IMG/VR virus record: IMGVR_UViG_3300031774_000159
Coordinates: 1-23,537 of that record
Direction: 5' to 3' (one strand)
Origin: a virus
DNA: 23,537 nucleotides
Made by a program: the position numbers and the translations under genes. Below are positions 1-5,098 of the stretch, in pieces. Under the pieces are notes generated by a model. The model was not told where the DNA came from and searched no databases. It saw only the letters and a program-made list of their open reading frames with translations. The first letter of the stretch is position 1. Every line of letters starts with the position of its first letter.

Positions 1-90
1 TCTGAAAAAATATCGGAATTTATTACGACTCCAGAGCATTTGTCTTTCATTAGATCCAAAATAGCGGAAGTAGAATCTGACTCTCCGTAA
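1..90 (+). CDS. C-terminal end of an unidentified protein (partial)
   Basis: The first reading frame is open from the window edge to a TAA at 88-90 and encodes 29 residues (SEKISEFITT... ending EVESDSP). The stretch is charged and has no recognisable motif. Its stop codon overlaps the ATG of the next small gene in a TAATG arrangement, a usual sign of translational coupling, which supports its being the true end of a gene. The start and the function lie outside the window. Confidence 0.55.
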   Translation, partial: SEKISEFITTPEHLSFIRSKIAEVESDSP

Positions 91-227
91 TGACACCTGA
101 AGCTGTCGATCACGCTGCAAAAGCAGTTCTTACGCAACTTTCAAACAGACGTAAATGTAATGTCGAGTCTCTAAAAAACGACATTAAAACAAGTAAACTA
201 ATTAACCATTTCAATTACTATGGCTGA
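90..227 (+). CDS. Small protein of unknown function (45 aa)
   Basis: An ATG at 90-92 overlaps the preceding stop (TAATG), and the frame runs 45 codons to a TGA at 225-227. The stop overlaps the start of the next gene (ATG 220) by 8 bases. The product begins MTPEAVDHAAKAVL and looks like one short amphipathic helix followed by a basic stretch (NRRK, KND, KTSK). It has one cysteine and no membrane segment. I recognise no family. The tight linkage on both sides, typical of phage small-gene strings, is the main argument that it is translated; length alone would not support the call. Confidence 0.55.
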   Translation: MTPEAVDHAAKAVLTQLSNRRKCNVESLKNDIKTSKLINHFNYYG

Positions 228-549
228 CTTTCAATCTAATTTCGTTCCTGCTTTTCCTTTCCCTGTTAAGTGGTCTGTAGGAGATAACACCTTTGATGAT
301 GCAGATAAGAATCCTAAAACAATAGGTCTTGCAATTCCTGTTGAATCAATTCCTGGTTTCATCAGTTTGTTAATGGCATTAGAAGCTGATACTTCTAAGC
401 ACAAGCAAGGCAAAGTTTGGAGTAAGGAAAACGGAGAGGAAAAGAAACCTGTTGTTTACTTGAATGGTAAAGGCAAGGAATCAAACGATGGATATGGTTG
501 CTTTGGCAATATCAATCCTAGAAAAATCGAAGTAGAACCTAACTTCTAA
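220..549 (+). CDS. Conserved-looking phage protein of unknown function (109 aa)
   Basis: This soluble protein of 109 residues has no signal peptide or membrane helix. The N-terminal part is aromatic and rich in proline and phenylalanine (FVPAFPFPVKWSVG). The centre holds a helix-like stretch around residues 42-58 (ESIPGFISLLMALEAD), and the C-terminal half is rich in lysine, glycine and asparagine and ends in a short strand-like segment (RKIEVEPNF). The start overlaps the previous small gene by 8 bases. A terminator hairpin follows 9 bases after the stop, so it is probably the last gene of its transcript. Its position among small, soluble genes suggests an early or replication-associated accessory role, but no motif shows it. 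Being a real gene is likely; the function is unknown. Confidence 0.75.
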   Translation: MADFQSNFVPAFPFPVKWSVGDNTFDDADKNPKTIGLAIPVESIPGFISLLMALEADTSKHKQGKVWSKENGEEKKPVVYLNGKGKESNDGYGCFGNINPRKIEVEPNF

Positions 550-558
550 ACCAATACA

Positions 559-580
559 GGGTCATATATATGGCCCTTTT
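559..580 (+). terminator. Intrinsic terminator after the 109-aa protein gene
   Basis: GGGTCATA (559-566) pairs with TATGGCCC (569-576), eight pairs including one T-G wobble, leaving only a very short loop. TTTT follows at 577-580. It lies 9 bases after the stop at 549 and 9 bases before the next start at 589, where a rho-independent terminator would be expected. It is short, so read-through into the next gene is possible. Confidence 0.6.
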
Positions 581-588
581 CTAAACCA

Positions 589-1038
589 ATGAAAACCACC
601 AAATCTTATTCTCCTAAAGTTTCAATTGAATTTGAAAAAATAGAAACTTTAATCAAAACCTGTAATCAAGCTATTAACCATAGCGTTCAAACAGAAACAT
701 TTATCAAGCACAATCCTCATGTTCATGTGAGGGAGCTTCGTAAAGCACTAGCAACAGTTGTTTCTGAACTGGCAAATAACAAACGATGGGTTTGTCCTTA
801 CGCAAGAGTTCAAGACATAACAGAAGAACTTGATGAATTAAATCAAGAAGACAAAGATCGCTATGAACCTAATCAAGAGTTTTCTTTTGTACATGACATC
901 ATTGATGAATATGTAGATGAGGCTGATAAGCAATTCAACTACGAACCTAGTGACGAAGAAATCTCTGACTCTTACGGCCAAACAGCCAAAGAAATATCAG
1001 ATCGAGCTTGGCAACAAAAAATGGAGGTAAAAGGATGA
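589..1038 (+). CDS. Acidic protein of unknown function (149 aa)
   Basis: The product is a soluble, acidic, mostly helical protein. Residues 1-60 are mixed and contain HNPHVHVRELRKAL, and residues 60-80 include a WVCPYARVQ segment. The C-terminal half is strongly acidic (EELDELNQEDKDRYEP, HDIIDEYVDEADK) and ends in a helix with QQKMEVKG. The acidic tail could mimic nucleic acid or mediate protein contacts, but that is speculation. The stop TGA (1036-1038) overlaps the next ATG (1035-1037) as ATGA, and the ribosome binding site for the next gene (GGAGG at 1023-1027) lies inside this coding region. No family is recognised. Confidence 0.7.
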   Translation: MKTTKSYSPKVSIEFEKIETLIKTCNQAINHSVQTETFIKHNPHVHVRELRKALATVVSELANNKRWVCPYARVQDITEELDELNQEDKDRYEPNQEFSFVHDIIDEYVDEADKQFNYEPSDEEISDSYGQTAKEISDRAWQQKMEVKG

Positions 1039-1301
1039 ACAATCCAACAACAAAAACAGAGGTCTACAAAGCTTTAAGTCAGTTAACTGCCGTCATTACT
1101 GGAGGCAAATTTGCTAGAGCTACAAAAGATCTTGAGAATAATCCTTGCCAACGCATTGAACATTGCCACAAATTAACTTTGACTGAGCAAGCTGAATCTT
1201 TTGGCAATCAAATTAAGTCAGCTCAAATTCAAAGAAAAGTAGACAGTCTTAACTCTCTACATACTTTGGCACGTTTAGCAGATGAAGTTGAATGGGATTA
1301 A
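1035..1301 (+). CDS. Small helical protein of unknown function (88 aa)
   Basis: I place the start at ATG 1035 rather than at an in-frame TTG at 1008. The ATG overlaps the upstream stop (ATGA) and has a good Shine-Dalgarno sequence (ATGGAGGTAAAAGG) in front of it. The 88-residue product is helical and contains a basic, cysteine-containing middle (NNPCQRIEHCHK) and an acidic C-terminus (LADEVEWD). Two cysteines and two histidines are close together (C-x6-C-x-H pattern), but spacing does not match a standard zinc finger. Function unknown. It is translationally coupled to the 149-aa acidic protein. Confidence 0.65.
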   Translation: MNNPTTKTEVYKALSQLTAVITGGKFARATKDLENNPCQRIEHCHKLTLTEQAESFGNQIKSAQIQRKVDSLNSLHTLARLADEVEWD

Positions 1302-1346
1302 AACCTTTTCTAACCTAATATGTGAGTAACGATTCTGTATTCCATC

Positions 1347-1631
1347 ATGAGTGGTCGATTAAAACCAAGAAAAGAAGATAATAAATATATCGTTCAAGTG
1401 CTTTTGCCATCAGCAAGAGGGACATATTTTGTGAATCATGTAGAAGAGAAGCTAGAAAAACAAGTAAGTGCTTTCATGAGAGAACTTATTTTTAATTATG
1501 TCGAAAGCATTTGTACTAAAAAAGAGTATGCAGCACTTAAGGAACAAGACGAAGCGGAATGGGAACAGGCAGTTCAAAACAGAGTTATCGCTAAACAAAA
1601 CAATTCAATCCTAAAAGCAAAAGAATCATGA
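1347..1631 (+). CDS. Small protein of unknown function, basic N-terminus (94 aa)
   Basis: The product starts MSGRLKPRKEDNKYIVQVLLPSA, giving a basic tail followed by a beta-strand-like segment. Helical, charged sequence follows (EEKLEKQVSAFMRELIFNYVE and KEYAALKEQDEAEWEQAV), ending in a lysine-rich tail. A strand followed by two helices is reminiscent of small DNA-binding folds such as ribbon-helix-helix, but no diagnostic motif is visible. Its last codons overlap the next start by 4 bases (ATGA at 1628-1631), so the following gene is coupled to it. The 45 bases in front hold no clear promoter. Confidence 0.65.
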   Translation: MSGRLKPRKEDNKYIVQVLLPSARGTYFVNHVEEKLEKQVSAFMRELIFNYVESICTKKEYAALKEQDEAEWEQAVQNRVIAKQNNSILKAKES

Positions 1632-1816
1632 CTTATTTCACATCTGTTACAGCAAGCGAGCCTAAGCCAGTTCCTAAACTTCACTTGTTTTGGGTTTGTG
1701 AACCTAAAAAACAAGGGATGAAAATCAGGGCATGGGGCACAACAAAAGAAGAGGCTTTTAACAAACTAAAAGCAACTTATCCAACAGCTTCTATCCTTTG
1801 GAAAAAAGAACTGTAA
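1628..1816 (+). CDS. Small protein of unknown function (62 aa)
   Basis: This 62-residue soluble product begins MTYFTSVTASEPKPVPKLHLFWVCEPKKQG. The later part, MKIRAWGTTKEEAFNKLKATYP, reads as a strand-turn-helix of the type seen in many small alpha/beta proteins (DUF-like 'W/R-x-WGxTKEEAxxxL' pattern). The start overlaps the preceding gene by 4 bases and the stop is one base before the next ATG, so it sits in the middle of a coupled string. No function can be assigned. Confidence 0.6.
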   Translation: MTYFTSVTASEPKPVPKLHLFWVCEPKKQGMKIRAWGTTKEEAFNKLKATYPTASILWKKEL

Positions 1817-1817
1817 A

Positions 1818-2018
1818 ATGAAACTCCTTGATTGGCTTGGCTCTTCCTTTGTTTACAGAAGTCCAAAACCATATCAAGGATTTGCAAGATTCCTTGAAAC
1901 TCGTACCTCAAGAGAATTAAGATTATTAGCTGGGACTACAACCCATCACAGCAAGAAAAAACTCGTACAAATTTACTTACAAAAAACTAATGCCAGCAAC
2001 ACCGAGGTTCAAGATTAA
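1818..2018 (+). CDS. Small basic protein of unknown function (66 aa)
   Basis: This 66-residue product starts MKLLDWLGSSFVYRSPKPYQGFARFLETRTSRELRLLAGTTTHHSKKKLVQIYL. It is basic, with an aromatic N-terminus and a likely C-terminal helix. The RELRxLAG...SKKKLVQ segment resembles the short helical motifs of nucleic-acid-associated proteins, but that is weak. One base separates it from the gene before, and it overlaps the next gene by 29 bases in another frame. Function unknown. Confidence 0.55.
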   Translation: MKLLDWLGSSFVYRSPKPYQGFARFLETRTSRELRLLAGTTTHHSKKKLVQIYLQKTNASNTEVQD

Positions 2019-2202
2019 TGACCGTGTTAATAAAAAAAGAAACACAGGAGTCTTTTTAGCAATAGATTCTACTGCCGGAACAATTGTAGAAATGAAGGAA
2101 AAATTGAATAGCAGAAAACGCCCAAGTTATTACTACAACGTGAAATGGCCTGATGGCAGGAGTTCAGAACACGCACAACACATATTGGTTCCAGCTCCGT
2201 AA
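1990..2202 (+). CDS. Small SH3-like barrel protein (70 aa)
   Basis: The sequence has the alternation of strands and turns expected of a small SH3/Tudor/KOW-type barrel: PRFKINDRVNKK (strand 1), NTGVFLAIDSTAGTIVEMKEK (strands 2-3), YYYNVKWPDGRSSEHAQHILVPAP (strands 4-5). The YxVxWxDGxxSEhxxxxLxP ending is common in small phage and bacterial proteins of this fold. Such domains bind nucleic acid or peptides, so a role as a nucleic-acid-associated accessory protein is possible but not shown. It overlaps the previous gene by 29 bases and abuts the next ATG exactly (2202/2203). Fold assignment is by eye. Confidence 0.65.
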   Translation: MPATPRFKINDRVNKKRNTGVFLAIDSTAGTIVEMKEKLNSRKRPSYYYNVKWPDGRSSEHAQHILVPAP

Positions 2203-2346
2203 ATGTCTAAAAGTCATATCCCTAAGACTAGATCTGAGACTGATTTCACAGTACGTCAGACAAGAGACTTCAATACTCCTCGTCTTTCAACACGAAGAAA
2301 ACCAAAAATGAAAAGCAAAAAAAACAACAAAGGATTTGGACAATAA
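2203..2346 (+). CDS. Very basic small protein (47 aa)
   Basis: An ATG at 2203 follows the previous stop with no gap, and the 47-codon frame ends at TAA 2344-2346, directly followed by the ATG of the zinc-ribbon gene at 2347. The product (MSKSHIPKTRSETDFTVRQ... ending KSKKNNKGFGQ) is rich in lysine and arginine, lacks cysteine, and is probably disordered or nucleic-acid binding. The exact abutment on both sides is the main evidence for translation. No family recognised. Confidence 0.55.
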   Translation: MSKSHIPKTRSETDFTVRQTRDFNTPRLSTRRKPKMKSKKNNKGFGQ

Positions 2347-2568
2347 ATGATTAATAAAATTCAAACAGACTGTCCTGAATGTGGGAACACTAGGACTAGA
2401 GTTGTATGCACTAAGCGTACCTCTGACAAACTTACAATTAGACGCAGGAATTGTATTGCCTGTGATCATCGTTGGTACTCTGTTCAACAACCTGAAGTTC
2501 CTGTTTCAGATCACGAAATAAAGTGGATAGGCACAGGAAGTAACGCTAAATTCCAGAAGTCTGCATAG
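2347..2568 (+). CDS. NrdR-like zinc-ribbon protein (73 aa)
   Basis: Residues 9-12 (CPEC) and 36-39 (CIAC) form two CxxC knuckles 23 residues apart, enclosing a basic TSDKLTIRRRN strand pair. This matches the layout of the NrdR N-terminal zinc ribbon (CPxC...RxxxxxxxIRRRRxCxxCxxRFxT) and other TFIIS-type ribbons. The ATP-cone domain that follows in true NrdR is absent, and only about 30 residues trail the ribbon. It is therefore more likely a stand-alone phage transcription accessory or DNA-binding protein than a ribonucleotide-reductase repressor. It is the last gene of the left plus-strand block; a terminator follows 9 bases later. The zinc site is clear from sequence; the role is inferred. 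Confidence 0.75.
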   Translation: MINKIQTDCPECGNTRTRVVCTKRTSDKLTIRRRNCIACDHRWYSVQQPEVPVSDHEIKWIGTGSNAKFQKSA

Positions 2569-2577
2569 ACAACAAAA

Positions 2578-2617
2578 CCTCTTGCACTGGGGATCGGATG
2601 CAAGAGGCTCTGTCTTT
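2578..2617. terminator. Bidirectional terminator between converging operons
   Basis: CCTCTTGCA (2578-2586) pairs perfectly with TGCAAGAGG (2599-2607), nine pairs around a 12-base loop. On the plus strand CTCTGTCTTTT follows. On the minus strand the stem is followed by TTTTGTTGT, a better U-tract. It sits between the stop of the zinc-ribbon gene (2568) and the stop of the minus-strand gene ending at 2645. A second weak stem (TGGAG 2622-2626 with CTCCA 2637-2641) lies alongside. Confidence 0.8.
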
Positions 2618-2644
2618 TCAATGGAGCTAGTCTCAACTCCAATC

Positions 2645-2941
2645 TTATTTTAGCTTTAATAATTTTTTCAGCAAATTAGGGCTTTTTTGCTCTTTCATTT
2701 CGGCGACTTTAACAATTCTTGTTTGTAATTCTGCAATCTTAGTAAGGCATCCGGCAATGAAAATAGTTTGCTGATAATTCTGCCTAGCTGTATCTACTGC
2801 GTAATTTTTTATCCCTTCAATATCATCGGAAGATTTAATCATCCTTATCTCTTTCTCTAAGTGCAATTCATCTTCCAAACTAGGAGGTTGAGCTAAGTCA
2901 AAGACAAAAGAGAAATCAAGAGGAACTTCCGCTTCTTTCAT
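2645..2941 (-). CDS. Helical, coiled-coil-like protein of unknown function (98 aa)
   Basis: The 98-residue product opens with an acidic, hydrophobic N-terminus (MKEAEVPLDFSFVFDLAQPPSLEDELHLEKE). It continues as a long helix (QNYQQTIFIAGCLTKIAELQTRIVKVAEMKEQKS) and ends in a lysine/leucine-rich amphipathic tail (NLLKKLLKLK). No membrane segment or catalytic motif is visible. It is the last gene of a four-gene minus-strand operon and overlaps the preceding gene by 26 bases. The bidirectional terminator at 2578-2617 closes the transcript. Unknown family. Confidence 0.65.
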   Translation of the reverse strand: MKEAEVPLDFSFVFDLAQPPSLEDELHLEKEIRMIKSSDDIEGIKNYAVDTARQNYQQTIFIAGCLTKIAELQTRIVKVAEMKEQKSPNLLKKLLKLK

Positions 2942-3056
2942 TGTTTTTATTTATATGTAGCAATAATTCTTGCCACTTTCCATGCCTGGCTTGCTGTCTT
3001 CTTAGTTCTTTGCAATGAGGGCAATCACACAATTCCGTCAAAGCTGTCGAGGTCAT
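2916..3056 (-). CDS. Small cysteine-containing protein (46 aa)
   Basis: From the ATG at 3056 the frame encodes 46 residues with a cysteine cluster near the N-terminus (C10, C12, C15: LCDCPHCKEL) followed by a basic helix (RRQQARHGKWQELLLH). A longer reading from ATG 3119 exists, but it would run through the whole second half of the neighbouring 56-aa gene, so I prefer the internal start. Three cysteines suggest half a zinc site or a metal-bridged dimer. It overlaps its upstream neighbour by 32 bases and its downstream neighbour by 26 bases. Function unknown. Confidence 0.5.
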   Translation of the reverse strand: MTSTALTELCDCPHCKELRRQQARHGKWQELLLHINKNNERSGSSS

Positions 3057-3195
3057 TTGCTTTTTCCGATAAACCAGTATAGATCCCATGTTGAGGATGA
3101 TCAGGTCTATGCCGCCCATCGAGGATATACCAGCGTTCCATGTTCATAACTCTCTGACGGTCTTCTTCTAACCATTCAGTCTTATACATACTCAT
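3025..3195 (-). CDS. Small conserved-type phage protein with DGRHRPDHPQHGIYTGL motif (56 aa)
   Basis: The frame opens at ATG 3195 (a second in-frame ATG lies at 3189) and ends at TGA 3025-3027. The product starts MSMYKTEWLEEDRQRVMNMERWYILDG and contains the motif DGRHRPDHPQHGIYTGL at residues 26-42. From memory this arrangement (an acidic/aromatic helix, then DGR...HP.HG.YTGL) recurs in small proteins of marine cyanophages and uncultured marine phages. I know no function for it. The start overlaps the preceding gene's stop by 4 bases (ATGA). It is too short to be found by length filters, but the internal organisation and coupling make it convincing. Confidence 0.7.
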   Translation of the reverse strand: MSMYKTEWLEEDRQRVMNMERWYILDGRHRPDHPQHGIYTGLSEKANDLDSFDGIV

Positions 3196-3347
3196 TGGAG
3201 TTTTAATGTTCGATTAGGCCATAGTCTAGCCTCTATAAAGTCAACGTCCTCTGGCACAAGACTGTTGTTACTTTGTTCTGTAGCTGATTCAAGTACCCAG
3301 AGGGTAAAGCGTTTCCCTCGCTCGCTGTTGAAGAAAAGTTTTTTCAT
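3192..3347 (-). CDS. Small protein of unknown function (51 aa), first gene of a minus-strand operon
   Basis: The frame runs from ATG 3347 to TGA 3192-3194 and its stop overlaps the start of the next gene (ATGA). The product, MKKLFFNSERGKRFTLWVLES... ending RLWPNRTLKLQ, looks like a small compact alpha/beta protein with a basic-aromatic first strand and an acidic middle (VPEDVDFIEA). No Shine-Dalgarno sequence is visible. The 130 bases upstream hold a 13-bp palindrome (3380-3392) and then a hairpin terminator, so transcription of this operon probably starts between 3348 and 3440. Family unknown. Confidence 0.6.
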   Translation of the reverse strand: MKKLFFNSERGKRFTLWVLESATEQSNNSLVPEDVDFIEARLWPNRTLKLQ

Positions 3348-3379
3348 TTGAAATATTCATGGAAATGGCTAAAATATTT

Positions 3380-3392
3380 TTGTAATTTACAA
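3380..3392. promoter_or_regulatory. Candidate operator: 13-bp palindrome upstream of a minus-strand operon
   Basis: TTGTAATTTACAA is a perfect inverted repeat around one central base (TTGTAA-T-TTACAA). It lies 33 bases upstream of the ATG at 3347, inside an A+T-rich non-coding stretch with no other gene start nearby. Such position and symmetry suit a repressor or activator site or part of a promoter. A+T-rich palindromes also arise by chance, and no second copy was noticed. Confidence 0.3.
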
Positions 3393-3442
3393 CTCACACA
3401 AGTAAGTTATTAAACGTCGAGGTGGGACTTGATGTATCAGAG

Positions 3443-3478
3443 AAACCCCTAGTTTCATAGAGGACACTAGGGGTTTTT
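3443..3478 (-). terminator. Strong hairpin terminator after the 59-aa membrane protein gene
   Basis: AAACCCCTAGT (3443-3453) pairs with ACTAGGGGTTT (3466-3476): eleven perfect pairs around a 12-base loop. On the minus strand it follows directly after the TGA at 3478-3480 and is followed by TTTCTCT. On the plus strand the stem ends in TTTTT (3474-3478), so it could act in both directions and would insulate the two minus-strand units from each other. Confidence 0.75.
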
Positions 3479-3657
3479 CATTGTCCTCGCCAATTTCTTG
3501 GTCTAGTTGAATCAAGCCTTACTAATTCTTTATCTATAGCGTTGAGTCGATGAAAGATCTCACGAATGTCTCCTTGGCGTTTATTAGAACGATTGCCAAG
3601 AACCATCAGTAAGGCTGACACCATAGCACCAATTAACGCAGCAGCAATCTCAGACAT
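3478..3657 (-). CDS. Small single-pass membrane protein (59 aa)
   Basis: The frame opens at ATG 3657 and ends at TGA 3478-3480. The product begins MSEIAAALIGAMVSALLMVLG, a clear membrane helix spanning about residues 4-21, followed by a basic turn (NRSNKRQGD). A charged helix follows (IREIFHRLNAIDKELVRLD) and the protein ends TRPRNWRGQ. The topology, an N-terminal helix with a cytoplasmic amphipathic tail, is common among small phage membrane proteins, including holin accessories. It overlaps the upstream gene by 8 bases, and the hairpin at 3443-3478 follows at once. Lysis is possible but unproven. Confidence 0.65.
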   Translation of the reverse strand: MSEIAAALIGAMVSALLMVLGNRSNKRQGDIREIFHRLNAIDKELVRLDSTRPRNWRGQ

Positions 3658-3841
3658 TTACATTAGGCCATGTTCCTTGCTGAATCTTAATCCATGCCTT
3701 TTGTGCTTCTACTAGGTCAGGCTTAGATATATCTGGATCGTTAATTAAACTCCATAGCTCAATTCTTTTATTTATAGATTCAACGGTTATGCCATGAGCC
3801 TTGGCTATTACTTCCTTTTGCGTCTGAGAAAGGAATTTCAT
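3650..3841 (-). CDS. Small helical protein of unknown function (63 aa)
   Basis: I use ATG 3841; an in-frame TTG nine bases upstream is the only alternative nearby. The product MKFLSQTQKEVIAKAHGITVESINKRIELWSLINDP continues to a tryptophan-containing tail (AQKAWIKIQQGTWPNVNV). The first half has the spacing of a helix-turn-helix (QKEVIAKAHGITVESINKRIELW), which might indicate DNA binding, but the score is by eye and the protein is small. It is the first of two coupled minus-strand genes and is divergent from the membrane block at 3893. Only 51 bases separate the two starts, so promoters of both units must share that space. Confidence 0.6.
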   Translation of the reverse strand: MKFLSQTQKEVIAKAHGITVESINKRIELWSLINDPDISKPDLVEAQKAWIKIQQGTWPNVNV

Positions 3842-3892
3842 TACTTTCAAGCCATTTATGTCTAATGTAGTTATGTTTTTAACTTTTTACGC

Positions 3893-4330
3893 ATGGAAGA
3901 GAAAAAAGTAAACGATCCAAAGAAGAAGAATCCTCTGCAAAAACTAAAGGAGGGCTTGGATGATAAAGAAGAACAACTGCAAGTCTTATCTACATTTGTA
4001 AGGTTAGGTGTTGTTGTTTGGAGCGGATTTATTTTGACTTTGAATTACGTTACGATCCCAGGATTAGGAGAGCAAGAACGTATAGATCCAACCTTCATAG
4101 CTAGCGTGTTTACAGGTGCCCTGGCCAGTTTTGGATTGGAGACAGCAAAAAAGAGAGGTGATGGAACTTATAAAGCTGACGAAGAGAAAAAGAAAGCAGA
4201 AGGGAATATGGGTGGCGTGCCTTATCAGATAGTTAGAATTGAAACTCCTGTAAAACTAATCCCAGTAGGGCCGAGAGTTGACCCGATCACGAATAAGTCT
4301 ATTGACCCTGAAAGTGGGAGGTTGACATGA
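3893..4330 (+). CDS. Two-helix membrane protein, holin-like candidate (145 aa)
   Basis: A charged N-terminal region (residues 1-30, lysine-rich then acidic) precedes one hydrophobic segment at about 33-51 (STFVRLGVVVWSGFILTL). A second, weaker segment lies at about 67-83 (TFIASVFTGALASFGLE). The C-terminal 60 residues are soluble and proline-rich. Two helices separated by a short loop, followed directly by an XhlA-like gene, make a holin or lysis-accessory role a reasonable guess. The length (145 aa) is above that of most holins and no family-specific motif is visible, so a general membrane protein remains possible. It begins the plus-strand membrane/export block and its stop overlaps the next ATG by 4 bases. 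Confidence 0.7.
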   Translation: MEEKKVNDPKKKNPLQKLKEGLDDKEEQLQVLSTFVRLGVVVWSGFILTLNYVTIPGLGEQERIDPTFIASVFTGALASFGLETAKKRGDGTYKADEEKKKAEGNMGGVPYQIVRIETPVKLIPVGPRVDPITNKSIDPESGRLT

Positions 4331-4536
4331 TCGATGGTGATCTTTCTATTGATGCAAGACAAGAAACTCGTATTGTCTGCACAGAGATGAAACTCAAGAG
4401 AGCAGAGGAAAAGATAGGAGATTTAGAGGATCGAGTAAGACAATTAGAAAAAAGAGTATTCCAAGCAGCAGCAGTTGTTAGTGCGGCTTTGGCGTTGCTA
4501 GGTTTACTTGCTCAAATCAGTAAGGCTTACTTATGA
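4327..4536 (+). CDS. XhlA-like coiled coil plus C-terminal membrane helix (69 aa)
   Basis: Residues 8-44 form a heptad-patterned helix (KLKRAEEKIGDLEDRVRQLEKRV) and residues 46-63 a membrane helix (QAAAVVSAALALLGLLAQ), with a short basic tail. This order and size match the XhlA hemolysin/holin-accessory family of phages and prophages, whose members work with a holin in lysis. The overlap with the two-helix protein before it (4 bases) and with the following gene (4 bases) suggests co-translation as a unit. I infer the family from architecture; the same layout could belong to another small membrane-anchored coiled coil. Confidence 0.65.
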   Translation: MIDGDLSIDARQETRIVCTEMKLKRAEEKIGDLEDRVRQLEKRVFQAAAVVSAALALLGLLAQISKAYL

Positions 4537-5096
4537 AGGCAGCAATAGAAACCGTTAAAAACATCATTTCTCCAGAACAAAACTGGAGTAAGTTTTTAAT
4601 GAAGATAGTTGGCCTATCTGCTATCTCTGCAATAGGTCTAATTGGTTTTAAGGCTTACAACGAATCAAAGATGGTTGATGATGGAGGCGATAAAGAAATC
4701 AGCGTCTTATTTGAAGAAGATCCAAGCAAAAAACTAAAAGTAGAAGCGTTGTTAAATGGCATCCTTACTAAGAACAGAGATATAAAATCTGTTTGGTTAT
4801 ATGACTGGCCTGACGCTAGAAATATTATTCCTATTGCTAACTTTCCTAGAACGTCAATAGACCCTATCCCAACGGGTTATTGGATGCCAGGAGATGAGGA
4901 AGTAATAGGACATTTTGTTTTAGCTCAATGTACCCCACTTCCTAATAGAACTTTTATTTCACAAAGCTGTCCCATCACAGGGAAAGAGGATGCTTGGGGC
5001 GTTCTAGTTGTTACTTATGAACAAGGCCCAGTCGATAAAATAGCTAATGTAACAGCAAAGAAAATCAGCGAAACGCTTTACTTGCTGCCTGACTAA
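4533..5096 (+). CDS. Single-pass membrane protein with extracytoplasmic domain, unknown function (187 aa)
   Basis: After a 20-residue N-terminal region, residues 22-40 form a membrane helix (LMKIVGLSAISAIGLIGFK). The remaining 145 residues look like a folded alpha/beta domain with VWLYDWPDARNIIP near 87-100, two cysteines (about 133 and 146) that could form a disulfide outside the cytoplasm, and a strand WGVLVVTYE near 155. The pattern of strands around an N-terminal helix faintly resembles GAF/PAS-type sensor domains, but I would not assign it. It is translationally coupled to the XhlA-like gene and is followed after two bases by the first signal-peptide gene. Confidence 0.65.
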   Translation: MKAAIETVKNIISPEQNWSKFLMKIVGLSAISAIGLIGFKAYNESKMVDDGGDKEISVLFEEDPSKKLKVEALLNGILTKNRDIKSVWLYDWPDARNIIPIANFPRTSIDPIPTGYWMPGDEEVIGHFVLAQCTPLPNRTFISQSCPITGKEDAWGVLVVTYEQGPVDKIANVTAKKISETLYLLPD

Positions 5097-5098
5097 TC

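Noticed and set aside
2287-2490. Minus-strand frame opposite the zinc-ribbon gene
   Set aside because: It overlaps a clear zinc-ribbon protein and a coupled basic protein; its hydrophobic end is the complement of lysine codons.
2569-2644. Possible tRNA or small RNA from the paired sequences
   Set aside because: The structure is a single strong stem with U-tracts on both sides between converging genes, which fits a terminator; no cloverleaf could be drawn.
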